Shown here in pieces: positions 1 through 6,219 of a stretch of 10,033 bases of DNA. The notes beneath the pieces were generated by a model, which saw nothing but the letters and a program-made list of their open reading frames with translations, had not been told where the DNA came from and did not search any database. The stretch covers positions 1 through 10,033 of the forward strand of contig CALCWU010000168.1 in NCBI GenBank assembly GCA_937905855.1, read 5' to 3'. The translations under genes and the position numbers were made by a program. Origin of the DNA: an uncultured Mollicutes bacterium (lineage in GTDB: Bacteria > Bacillota_I > Bacilli_A > Acholeplasmatales > Anaeroplasmataceae). Numbering within the stretch: position 1 is the first letter of the stretch; every line of letters begins with the position of its first letter.

Positions 1-269
1 GCCCAGGTTGGTGTAGAAATTTTCTTTAAATATAATGAATATTGATATCTACTTTTTAAATAGGTACTTGCATACCTAATTAATTTATTTTTATAAGAAT
101 TATAAGATGCTTCTTTAATTATTTCTTTATATATGGCATCATCAATTTCTTTATTCTTTACTAAACGATATTTAACAACAAAGTCCTCATCAACCTTTAA
201 AGCTACACCATTTTCAAAATGTACCTCATAAAGACTTTTATCTTTTTTTAAATCAACAACTCTAATCAT
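1..269 (-). CDS. recX: Regulatory protein RecX, N-terminal part (runs off window)
   Basis: RecX binds RecA and modulates its filament on DNA during recombination and the SOS response. The visible 89 residues begin MIRVVDLKKDKSLYEVHF and carry the usual RecX N-terminal layout: a short beta-rich start, then VDEDFVVKYRLVKNKEID (about residues 26-43), then a helical segment with YASTYLKSRYQYSLYLKK. This parallels the B. subtilis RecX pattern VDEEVLVKHQLKKGKELD followed by a LSYRMRSEKEVRDYL helix, recalled from memory. The frame is open to base 1, so the C-terminal three-helix repeats are outside the window. The ATG overlaps the TGA stop of yitT as ATGA, which suggests translational coupling; a GGAG about 13 bases upstream is a weak SD. 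The family call is fairly secure, although it rests on the N-terminal part alone. Confidence 0.75.
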   Translation of the reverse strand, partial: MIRVVDLKKDKSLYEVHFENGVALKVDEDFVVKYRLVKNKEIDDAIYKEIIKEASYNSYKNKLIRYASTYLKSRYQYSLYLKKISTPTW

Positions 270-1162
270 TTAATTTCACTATCTCCATAATAGCCAACAA
301 CTTCTCTTGTTGTTGACATAAACGTAAAGGCATTGTTATCTATTTCTTTGATAAAATCTGCAAGCTTATAGCTTTCATCCTTATCCAAGGTACAAATAAC
401 TAAGGTCTTATCATCTCCAGTATAGCCACCCTTACAATCAACCAAGGTCACACCACGTTCAATTTCCTTAAAAATCATTTCTTTAACTAAATCAGGCTTT
501 GTAGTTATAATATAAGCCGTTCTTCTTGATTTAGCATTCATTGATATATTATCAACAATGTATCCCGTAAGAATAACAGCAATAACTCCATAAACAACAT
601 GCTCAATATTATAGCTAAAAGCACCTTTAAAACCAAAGCCACCTATAATTACTACTATCCAGTCTGTTAAATACATTGTTTTAGATAATGGCATATGAAA
701 ATATTTACATAAAATTTTTTGAATAACATCCATACCTCCAGTACAGCCATTATTTCTAAAGCATAGCCCAAGTCCTAAGGCTGCTAAAACTGCACCGCAT
801 AAGGCACAAATAATAAGCTTTCCTTCGGTTATATTATTATAAAAGAAATCAGGATTACAGGTTTTCTCTAAAACCAAAAGTAAAGTTGGTGATAATAATG
901 AAGCATAAATTGTTTTTAAAAAGAAGCCTTTGCCAATAAGAAATAATCCTAAAAATAAGGTTATAATATTAAACGCATACATAAAAATTGATGAAGGGAT
1001 ACCAAAAGCTTCATTTACTATTAACGCAATTCCCATTCCACCACCAGTAACTAAATTAGCTGGAGTATAAAAGAAGAAAAATCCTAAATCAAGTAAAAAT
1101 ACTCCTAAGGTTATTTCTAATATTGCTAATGCCTTTTTATACCATTTTTTGTTTTTAAGCAT
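266..1162 (-). CDS. yitT: YitT family membrane protein (DUF161 + DUF2179)
   Basis: This is a 298-residue polytopic membrane protein of the YitT family, whose molecular role is mostly unknown. About five to six hydrophobic segments fill residues 10-205. Two family glycine motifs are visible: GGGMGIA near 40-46 and RNNGCTGGMD near 136-145. A cytoplasmic DUF2179 domain follows, with RGVTLVDCKGGYTGDDK (236-252) and NAFTFMSTTREVVG near the end. I chose the ATG at 1162 because AGGTGA at 1173-1168 lies 5 bases upstream; the in-frame GTG at 1171 is part of that SD. The start overlaps the end of prfB by 8 bases, and the TGA stop overlaps the recX start. The gene is therefore probably cotranscribed with prfB and recX. 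It is the only gene here ending in UGA, the codon read by RF2. Confidence 0.9.
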   Translation of the reverse strand: MLKNKKWYKKALAILEITLGVFLLDLGFFFFYTPANLVTGGGMGIALIVNEAFGIPSSIFMYAFNIITLFLGLFLIGKGFFLKTIYASLLSPTLLLVLEKTCNPDFFYNNITEGKLIICALCGAVLAALGLGLCFRNNGCTGGMDVIQKILCKYFHMPLSKTMYLTDWIVVIIGGFGFKGAFSYNIEHVVYGVIAVILTGYIVDNISMNAKSRRTAYIITTKPDLVKEMIFKEIERGVTLVDCKGGYTGDDKTLVICTLDKDESYKLADFIKEIDNNAFTFMSTTREVVGYYGDSEIK

Positions 1163-2261
1163 TTTTTTCACCTGCTATTTTTTTAAGATATGCATCAATA
1201 AAAATCTTTATATCCCCATCCATAACAGCTGTAACATTACCCATTTCCGCATTAGTACGATGATCCTTAACAAGTGTGTATGGGCAAAATACATAAGATC
1301 TTATTTGAGAGCCAAAGCCAATGTCCATTTGCTCACCCTTAATATTTTTCATTTCAGCTTCATGCTTTTTAATTTCAAGCTCTAAAAGCTTACTTTTAAG
1401 AATTTTCATCGCAACATCTTTATTCTTTAGCTGACTTCTTTCATTTTGACAGGTAACAACTATACCAGTTGGCTTATGAGTAATTCTAACAGCCGAATCA
1501 GTTGTATTAACGCTTTGACCACCAGCGCCGCTACTATGATATACATCAATTTTTATATCCTCATCATTAATTTTTATATCGTCATTAGCCTCAAACATCG
1601 GATAAACATCAACACTGGCAAATGATGTATGTCTTCTTTTATTAGCATCAAATGGTGAAATTCTTACCAAACGATGAACACCTCTTTCACCCTTAAGCAT
1701 ACCATAAGCATATTTACCATGAATCTCAATAGTTACACTTTTAATGCCAGCCTCTTCACCAGCAAGATAATCAATAGTTTTAGCCTTAAAATTATTTTTT
1801 GTACAAAATCTTAGATACATACGATAAAGCATATCAGCCCAATCCATAGATTCTGTTCCACCAGCTCCAGGATGAATTTCTAATATACAATCAAGAGTGT
1901 CATATTTTTCACATAAAAGTGATTTTTCTTCTATTAAATTAAGTTTTTCATTAAACGCTACAATTTCTTCATCTAGCATTTCTATGTAAGACTCATCAAG
2001 CAAAGCAATTTCATCTAATTCCTTAAGATCATTGAAGCCTTTTTTTAATGATTCATAATCAGCCTTTTTTTCTTTAAGATTATTAGCCTCGTCAATTATT
2101 TTTTTAGCATTTACCTGGTCAGACCAAAAATTTGCATCAGCAATCTGTTCTTCAAGTTTTTTTAAAACCGGTTCATTTTCTTCAATTTTCAAAGCTACAT
2201 ATAAATCATTTATTTTAGCCTTAAAGGCTTCAAAATACTTATTTATTTCATAGCGTTCCAT
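1155..2261 (-). CDS. prfB: Peptide chain release factor 2 (RF2)
   Basis: RF2 releases finished peptides at UAA and UGA stop codons. The 368-residue product has the normal RF2 length. Domain 1 is helical (1-115). The stop-recognition tripeptide SPF is at 202-204, which separates RF2 from RF1 (PxT). The catalytic GGQ is at 247-249 in SSGAGGQSVNTTDSAVRITH. GGAGG-type SD (GGAGG at 2273-2269) lies 7 bases before the ATG at 2261, so I use that start. An in-frame TTG at 2282 would add seven residues and has its own AAGGAG 5 bases upstream, inside a terminator hairpin. Most bacterial prfB genes need a +1 frameshift at CUU-UGA near codon 25; this one is read straight through in a single frame. It sits right after secA, the classic Bacilli order, but behind a hairpin terminator with no separate promoter. 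Confidence 0.97.
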   Translation of the reverse strand: MERYEINKYFEAFKAKINDLYVALKIEENEPVLKKLEEQIADANFWSDQVNAKKIIDEANNLKEKKADYESLKKGFNDLKELDEIALLDESYIEMLDEEIVAFNEKLNLIEEKSLLCEKYDTLDCILEIHPGAGGTESMDWADMLYRMYLRFCTKNNFKAKTIDYLAGEEAGIKSVTIEIHGKYAYGMLKGERGVHRLVRISPFDANKRRHTSFASVDVYPMFEANDDIKINDEDIKIDVYHSSGAGGQSVNTTDSAVRITHKPTGIVVTCQNERSQLKNKDVAMKILKSKLLELEIKKHEAEMKNIKGEQMDIGFGSQIRSYVFCPYTLVKDHRTNAEMGNVTAVMDGDIKIFIDAYLKKIAGEKNA

Positions 2262-2280
2262 ATTTGTTCCTCCATTTAGC

Positions 2281-2305
2281 AAAAAGACTCCTTTTACAGA
2301 GTCTT
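2281..2305 (-). terminator. Intrinsic terminator/attenuator between secA and prfB
   Basis: On the minus strand a perfect 7-bp stem AAGACTC/GAGTCTT encloses the 8-base loop TGTAAAAG, and the 3' arm runs into five T. The left arm starts six bases after the secA UAG stop. The T-run ends seven bases before the GGAGG of prfB, so no promoter fits in between. It may act as a partial terminator that lets some transcripts continue into prfB. Confidence 0.7.
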
Positions 2306-2311
2306 ATCATA

Positions 2312-4834
2312 CTATCTTCCGTGGCAATACTTATATTTTTTACCACTGCCACAAGGACATGGATCATTTCGTCCAACCTTTGGCATAGCATTCTTTATTG
2401 AATCACGCTTAATCTCGCCGCCCTTAGAGTCATTAGTTGCAAGATCTGAACGCTCTTCACGATGATCATTTGCACGAATTTGAGCACGAATAAGATATTT
2501 AGCTACATCTTTATTAATGTTCTTCATCATAGTTTCAAACTTGTTAAAACCCTCAGCCTGATATATTTGTAATGGATTTTCTTGAGCATATGCTGATAAG
2601 CCAACACCCTGACGAAGAGCTTGCATATCATCAATATGCTTTTGCCAGAATGTATCTAAAACTCTTAAAACAACAACCTTTAAGAATTCCTCATATACCT
2701 CTTTAGGGAAATTATCCTTCTTCTCATATAATCTCTTAGTAGCCTCAGCCATTATATATTCAACTATCTCATTATCATCCTTAGTTTTGATTATATCTAC
2801 ACTTAAAACAGGTCCACCAAAGAATTCTGTATTAAATACATTACAAATTGCATCATCATCTATATCATATTTATTATTACCAACTTGCTTCATATGTGAA
2901 TAGGCAACATCCTCAATAGCTTTATGAAGCATATTTAAAGCTAAATCTTCGATGCTATCTCTAGTTATTACTTCAGTACGCTCACTATAGAAAAGCTCTC
3001 TTTGTCTACGCATTACATCGTCATATTTTAAAACATTTTTACGAGTATCAAAGTTATTACCCTCAATACGCTCTTGGGCATTTGTTACAACCTTAGTAAA
3101 CATTTTACTTTCAAGTGGCTTTGTTAAATCACCATCAGCATTCATCTTAATAATCCATTCAAGTCTATTTTTAAATGAATCACCACCAAAGCGCATTAGT
3201 AAATCATCTTCAGTTGAAATATAAAATCTTGTAAAGCCTGGATCTCCTTGACGACCAGAACGTCCTCTTAATTGGTTATCAATACGTCTTGATTCGTGAC
3301 GCTCAGTACCAAGTACACAAAGTCCACCAAGCTCTCTTACCTCATCATCAATCTTAATATCAGTACCACGTCCAGCCATATTGGTAGCAATTGTTACTGA
3401 CCCCTTTTCACCAGCATGAGAAATAATTTCAGCCTCACGTTCATTATTTTTGGCATTTAATACCTCATGCTTAATTCCTTCCTTCTTAAGAAGGCTTGAT
3501 ACATGCTCTGAAACATCTACACTTATTGTACCAACAAGAATTGGTTGACCTTTTGCATGACGTTCTTTTATTTCCTCAATTAAAGCATTAAACTTATCCT
3601 CAGCCTTAATAAATAGATAATCAGGCATATCTTGTCTAATAACTGGTCTATTAGTAGGAACCTCTACAACATACATATTATAGATATCTCTAAATTCCTC
3701 TTCCTCAGTTTTAGCAGTACCAGTCATACCAGCAAGCTTCTTATACATTCTAAAGAAATTTTGGTAGGTAATAGTTGCAACTGTAACAGTTTCTTTTTTA
3801 ATTTCTACATTTTCTTTAGCTTGAATTGCTTGATGTAAGCCCTCAGAATACTGACGTCCCTTTAAAACACGTCCTGTAAATTGGTCAACAATTACAACTT
3901 CTCCATCCTGAACTAAATATTCAACGCCATTATGGAAAATATAGTTAGCTCTTAAAGCGTTTTGAATATGGTGAACAACACTTACATACTGAATATCATA
4001 AATATTAGAAACACCAAAAAATTTCTCAGCCTTTTCAATTCCTGATGGTGTTAGGGTAATAGTTTTTGTTTCAATATCAATTTCGTAATCATCATCAGCT
4101 AATCTTTTAGCAAATGTATCAGCTTGAATATATAAATTAGCATTATTTCTTTCACCACCACTAATGATAAGTGGAGTTCTTGCTTCATCAATTAAAATTG
4201 AATCGACCTCATCAATAATTGCAAAATTTAAGCCTCTTGATTGAACAATATCCTCTTTAAAAACAACCATATGATCTCTTAAATAATCAAAACCTAGCTC
4301 AGAGTTTGTAGAATACAAAATATCACAATCATAAGCCTGTCTTTTTTCTTCTCTTGAAATATCTCTTAGATTCAAGCCAACACTTAATCCTAAAAAACGA
4401 TAAATCTCGCCGATAGGTCCATCTGTTTCACGCTTTGCAAGATATTCATTTACAGTAACAATATGAACACCAAGACCAGCAAGCGCATTTAAATATGCTG
4501 GCATAACAGCAGTTAAGGTTTTACCTTCACCAGTTTTCATTTCAGCAATATTTCCACCATGAATAGCAATAGCACCAGCTACCTGAACAAAGAATGGCTT
4601 CATTCCAGTAACACGATATGCTGCCTCACGAACAACAGCATAAGCTTCAACTAAAATATCATCCAAGGTTTTACCTGTTTTTAATAATTCTTTAAAATAA
4701 GGTGTCTTCGCCTTTAACTCATCATCAGTTAATTTTTGAATTTCTGGCTCTAAAGCAAAAACCTTTCGAGCTAATTTTTCACAACGTTTATATTCTTTTC
4801 GACCTGAGTCAAACATATTTTTAATAAAACCCAT
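2312..4834 (-). CDS. secA: Preprotein translocase ATPase SecA
   Basis: SecA is the ATPase motor that pushes unfolded preproteins through the SecYEG channel. The 840-residue product is a full-length SecA1 type. Walker A MKTGEGKT is at 99-106, the DEAD-like Walker B region DEVDSILIDEAR at 208-219, and the preprotein cross-linking domain follows. Nucleotide-binding domain 2 shows GMTGTAKTEEEEF, ATNMAGRGTDI and QLRGRSGRQGDPG. The scaffold and helical wing come next. A C-terminal zinc tail, NDPCPCGSGKKYKYCHGR, has the CxC-x8-CH ligand pattern that contacts SecB or ribosomes in other bacteria. I chose the ATG at 4834 (MGFIKNMFDSG) because GAGAGGT precedes it at normal spacing; the longer frame to 4888 would begin inside the promoter. 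It has its own promoter just downstream of the hpf terminator. The stop is UAG, six bases before a hairpin. Confidence 0.98.
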   Translation of the reverse strand: MGFIKNMFDSGRKEYKRCEKLARKVFALEPEIQKLTDDELKAKTPYFKELLKTGKTLDDILVEAYAVVREAAYRVTGMKPFFVQVAGAIAIHGGNIAEMKTGEGKTLTAVMPAYLNALAGLGVHIVTVNEYLAKRETDGPIGEIYRFLGLSVGLNLRDISREEKRQAYDCDILYSTNSELGFDYLRDHMVVFKEDIVQSRGLNFAIIDEVDSILIDEARTPLIISGGERNNANLYIQADTFAKRLADDDYEIDIETKTITLTPSGIEKAEKFFGVSNIYDIQYVSVVHHIQNALRANYIFHNGVEYLVQDGEVVIVDQFTGRVLKGRQYSEGLHQAIQAKENVEIKKETVTVATITYQNFFRMYKKLAGMTGTAKTEEEEFRDIYNMYVVEVPTNRPVIRQDMPDYLFIKAEDKFNALIEEIKERHAKGQPILVGTISVDVSEHVSSLLKKEGIKHEVLNAKNNEREAEIISHAGEKGSVTIATNMAGRGTDIKIDDEVRELGGLCVLGTERHESRRIDNQLRGRSGRQGDPGFTRFYISTEDDLLMRFGGDSFKNRLEWIIKMNADGDLTKPLESKMFTKVVTNAQERIEGNNFDTRKNVLKYDDVMRRQRELFYSERTEVITRDSIEDLALNMLHKAIEDVAYSHMKQVGNNKYDIDDDAICNVFNTEFFGGPVLSVDIIKTKDDNEIVEYIMAEATKRLYEKKDNFPKEVYEEFLKVVVLRVLDTFWQKHIDDMQALRQGVGLSAYAQENPLQIYQAEGFNKFETMMKNINKDVAKYLIRAQIRANDHREERSDLATNDSKGGEIKRDSIKNAMPKVGRNDPCPCGSGKKYKYCHGR

Positions 4835-4869
4835 TTTAATACCTCTCATTGTACAATAATACATTTTAA

Positions 4870-4898
4870 ATGATATCACATTTATCACGATTTTTCAA
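4870..4898 (-). promoter_or_regulatory. secA promoter
   Basis: On the minus strand a -35 box TTGAAA (4898-4893) is followed by 17 bases and a -10 box TATCAT (4875-4870), with an extended -10 TG one base upstream (TGATATCAT). Transcription would start near 4863, leaving a leader of about 29 bases before the secA ATG. The -35 box begins one base after the T-run of the hpf terminator, so the two transcription units are cleanly separated. An AAATG-N6-CATTT dyad covers the -10. Confidence 0.8.
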
Positions 4899-4899
4899 G

Positions 4900-4930
4900 A
4901 AAAAAAGTACCTGCCATTAAAGCAGATACT
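4900..4930 (-). terminator. Intrinsic terminator of hpf
   Basis: On the minus strand a 9-bp stem AGTATCTGC/GCAGGTACT (one U-G wobble) encloses the 7-base loop TTTAATG and is followed by a run of T. The stem starts ten bases after the hpf stop. It is directly followed by the secA promoter, so it behaves as an ordinary end of the hpf transcript. Confidence 0.85.
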
Positions 4931-4940
4931 ACAAAATAAA

Positions 4941-5462
4941 TTATTTTGTTTCGATTACAGCATAATTACCATCATTTCGCAAATACACAACATTTACCTT
5001 ATGTGAATTCTTATCTAAATAAACGAAGAAATTATGACCAAGTAATTCCATTTGCTCAATTGCTTCCTCTCTAGACATAGGTGTTAGCTCTAAATTCTTT
5101 TGTCTAACAACCTCACCTAGCTCTTCAGTAGCACTTGGAGCCTCCTGGCTACGAATACCTTCCTTACCACGACGAGACATTCTAGTTTTATATTTTCTAA
5201 TTTGTCCTAGTAGCTTATCAACAACCTGGTCAATTGCTACATTCAAATGTGGTGCTAGAGCTTCAGCTCTTAAAATTAAGCCCTTAGCTGGAATTGTAAC
5301 CTCTACCTTGTGACCTTCCTTATAAATTTTGCAAACAACGCGAGCCGTTACATCAGAAGTATCATCTAAGAAATTTTCAATCTTAGAAAGCTTTAATTCC
5401 GCATACTCACGATTTGCCTCAGATGGTGTAAAACCATTCTTTCCTAAAACTTCAACTTTCAT
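4941..5462 (-). CDS. hpf: Long-form ribosome hibernation promoting factor
   Basis: Long HPF binds 30S subunits in slow growth and joins 70S ribosomes into inactive 100S dimers. The 173 residues have the two-domain layout: an N-terminal HPF/YfiA domain (1-97, beta-alpha fold, with the basic helix end LLGQIRKYKTRMSRR), a polar linker (98-116), and a C-terminal dimerisation domain (117-173) with VVRQKNLELTPMSREEAIEQ and GHNFFVYLDKNSHKVNVVYL. The ATG is preceded by AAGGAGTGA with six bases of spacing. The gene has its own promoter just past the end of csp and its own terminator. The order hpf-secA-prfB is typical of Bacilli. A cre-like box sits between the -35 and -10, which suggests carbon-source control. 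That regulatory reading is inference; the protein call is secure. Confidence 0.96.
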   Translation of the reverse strand: MKVEVLGKNGFTPSEANREYAELKLSKIENFLDDTSDVTARVVCKIYKEGHKVEVTIPAKGLILRAEALAPHLNVAIDQVVDKLLGQIRKYKTRMSRRGKEGIRSQEAPSATEELGEVVRQKNLELTPMSREEAIEQMELLGHNFFVYLDKNSHKVNVVYLRNDGNYAVIETK

Positions 5463-5489
5463 AAAAAGTCACTCCTTTACTTTGTTTTT

Positions 5490-5506
5490 CTACAATAGTA
5501 TTATAG
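5490..5506. promoter_or_regulatory. Imperfect 17-base dyad over hpf -10 and start site
   Basis: On the minus strand CTATAATA-C-TATTGTAG pairs seven of eight positions around one central base. It covers the hpf -10 box and the predicted transcription start. It could be an operator, or a by-product of the AT-rich -10 region. Confidence 0.3.
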
Positions 5507-5528
5507 CATTTTTTAAAAGCGTTTTCAA
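5500..5528 (-). promoter_or_regulatory. hpf promoter
   Basis: On the minus strand TTGAAA (5528-5523), 17 bases, then a consensus TATAAT (5505-5500) preceded by the extended -10 TGC. This is the strongest promoter in the window by eye. Transcription would start near 5493, giving a leader of about 30 bases. The -35 box lies nine bases after the csp stop, and no terminator is visible between csp and hpf, so some hpf message may also come from the csp promoter. Confidence 0.85.
5514..5527 (-). promoter_or_regulatory. cre-like operator inside the hpf promoter
   Basis: The 14-mer TAAAAGCGTTTTCA (plus strand) differs from the CcpA cre consensus TGWAANCGNTNWCA at one position (A for G at position 2). 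It lies in the spacer between the hpf -35 and -10 boxes and overlaps the -35. Binding there would be expected to repress hpf while a preferred sugar is present. This is inferred from sequence likeness only. Confidence 0.5.
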
Positions 5529-5537
5529 TTACTTTAC

Positions 5538-5738
5538 TTACTTTTTATAAACATTTTGTGCTTGCAATCCCTTGTCGCCAACAATTAAATCAAATTCAAC
5601 TAATTGACCTTCACTAAGTGTTTTAAAGCCATCATCCTGAATTTGACTATAGTGAACGAAAATATCATCATAATTTTCCTTAACTATAAAACCATATCCT
5701 TTCTCATTGTTAAACCACTTAACTTTTCCTACTAACAT
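5538..5738 (-). CDS. csp: Cold-shock domain protein (CspA family)
   Basis: Small single-strand nucleic-acid binding protein that keeps mRNA unfolded in the cold or in stationary phase. The 66 residues form one complete cold-shock domain: KVKWFNNEKGYGFI holds RNP1 (KGYGFI, 13-18), and DIFVHYS holds RNP2 (26-30). I chose the ATG at 5738 because AGGAGG lies just upstream at normal spacing; the longer frame to 5762 would begin at the -10 box. The leader is only about 18 bases, too short for the long structured leader that makes E. coli cspA cold-responsive, so thermosensing by the leader is unlikely. It lies between the ComFC-like gene and hpf, an insertion relative to the common comF-hpf-secA order. 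No terminator is seen before the hpf promoter. Confidence 0.95.
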   Translation of the reverse strand: MLVGKVKWFNNEKGYGFIVKENYDDIFVHYSQIQDDGFKTLSEGQLVEFDLIVGDKGLQAQNVYKK

Positions 5739-5762
5739 TTTTTTATACCTCCTAATGACCAT

Positions 5763-5791
5763 ATTATAAAATTAAGTGTTATATTTTTCAA
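5763..5791 (-). promoter_or_regulatory. csp promoter
   Basis: On the minus strand TTGAAA (5791-5786), 17 bases, then a consensus TATAAT (5768-5763). Transcription would start near 5756, about 18 bases before the csp ATG and just ahead of its AGGAGG. Confidence 0.85.
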
Positions 5792-5815
5792 TAAAAATCA
5801 TAACAAAAAATCCGA

Positions 5816-6172
5816 CTATATTTTCACTTTATGACATATTACAACAACTTTTTTATTAGGATTTGCCATAGTATGATATTTAATAATATTATATGTCGAA
5901 TCATTCAAATAAAAATAGTCATATATGATAACTATGTCACCTCTATTTATAAGCATTTCTAATAAATATGCATAATCATAGGCATATTTATTAATATTAT
6001 CATCGCCTACAATATAAATATTAATGTCATTTTGTTCAACAACTATGGTTGTCATATCAAGCTTAATAACTTTAGGCTTACATTTGTTACATATATATTC
6101 GTTATCCCTCCTAAATAGATTATTTAACCTTCGACTAACATAAAATTCCTGATTACAGCATATACATCTCAT
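5816..6172 (-). CDS. Small zinc-finger protein, ComFC N-terminus-like
   Basis: A 118-residue protein of uncertain function. The N-terminus carries two CxxC pairs about 22 residues apart (CICC near 3-6 and CNKC near 28-31), with LNNLF between them, as in the zinc knuckle that opens ComFC, a DNA-uptake protein. ComFC is usually about twice as long and ends in a phosphoribosyltransferase fold. Here only about 85 residues follow, with beta-rich runs such as INIYIVGDD and IVIIYDYFYLNDSTYN. The last resembles a decayed PRPP loop (LLVDDxYTTGxT type), but the acidic pair and TTG are not intact. The gene sits upstream of hpf-secA, where comF genes often lie, which supports a reduced or degenerate comFC. 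The start is unclear: the ATG at 6172 and a GTG at 6175 are adjacent, a TAG precedes the GTG, and no well-spaced SD is visible. It could also be an unrelated zinc-ribbon protein. Confidence 0.55.
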   Translation of the reverse strand: MRCICCNQEFYVSRRLNNLFRRDNEYICNKCKPKVIKLDMTTIVVEQNDINIYIVGDDNINKYAYDYAYLLEMLINRGDIVIIYDYFYLNDSTYNIIKYHTMANPNKKVVVICHKVKI

Positions 6173-6187
6173 CACCTATAATAATAC

Positions 6188-6219
6188 AAAAAAAGAGACA
6201 ATTTTACTAAAAATGTCTC
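6188..6219 (-). terminator. Intrinsic terminator straddling the DUF2752 gene stop
   Basis: On the minus strand GAGACA/TGTCTC forms a 6-bp outer stem, with an inner TTTT/AAAA stem across one T-T mismatch and the loop AGT, followed by seven T. The left arm is in the last codons and the UAG stop lies inside the hairpin. Only about 12 bases separate the T-run from the next start codon, so no ordinary promoter fits there. Confidence 0.75.

Noticed and set aside
1149..1385. Plus-strand open frame opposite prfB and yitT
   Set aside because: Antisense to a well conserved gene, no family likeness and no supporting SD. The same holds for plus-strand frames at 3632-3838, 5329-5550 and 9066-9305.
2189..2194. 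CTTTGA hexamer in prfB exactly at the place of the usual RF2 frameshift signal
   Set aside because: It is one base out of register (read GCT TTG AAA), the frame that would use it is broken by several stops upstream, no SD-like spacer precedes it, and a simple loss of the frameshift would not leave this register. Probably chance.
4865..4880. AAATG-N6-CATTT dyad over the secA -10 as an operator
   Set aside because: Arms of five AT-rich bases are expected by chance in such sequence and partly reflect the extended -10 box.
4835..4888. Longer SecA start adding MINVISFKMYYCTMRGIK
   Set aside because: This start would lie upstream of the -10 box of the secA promoter, and the ATG at 4834 has its own SD and begins with the normal SecA N-terminus.
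5739..5762. Longer cold-shock protein start adding eight residues
   Set aside because: It begins next to the -10 box, covers the SD, and lies outside the conserved domain.
5792..5835. Possible terminator after the ComFC-like gene (AAAAT/ATTTT stem with T-run)
   Set aside because: The stem is only five A-T pairs, too weak to call.
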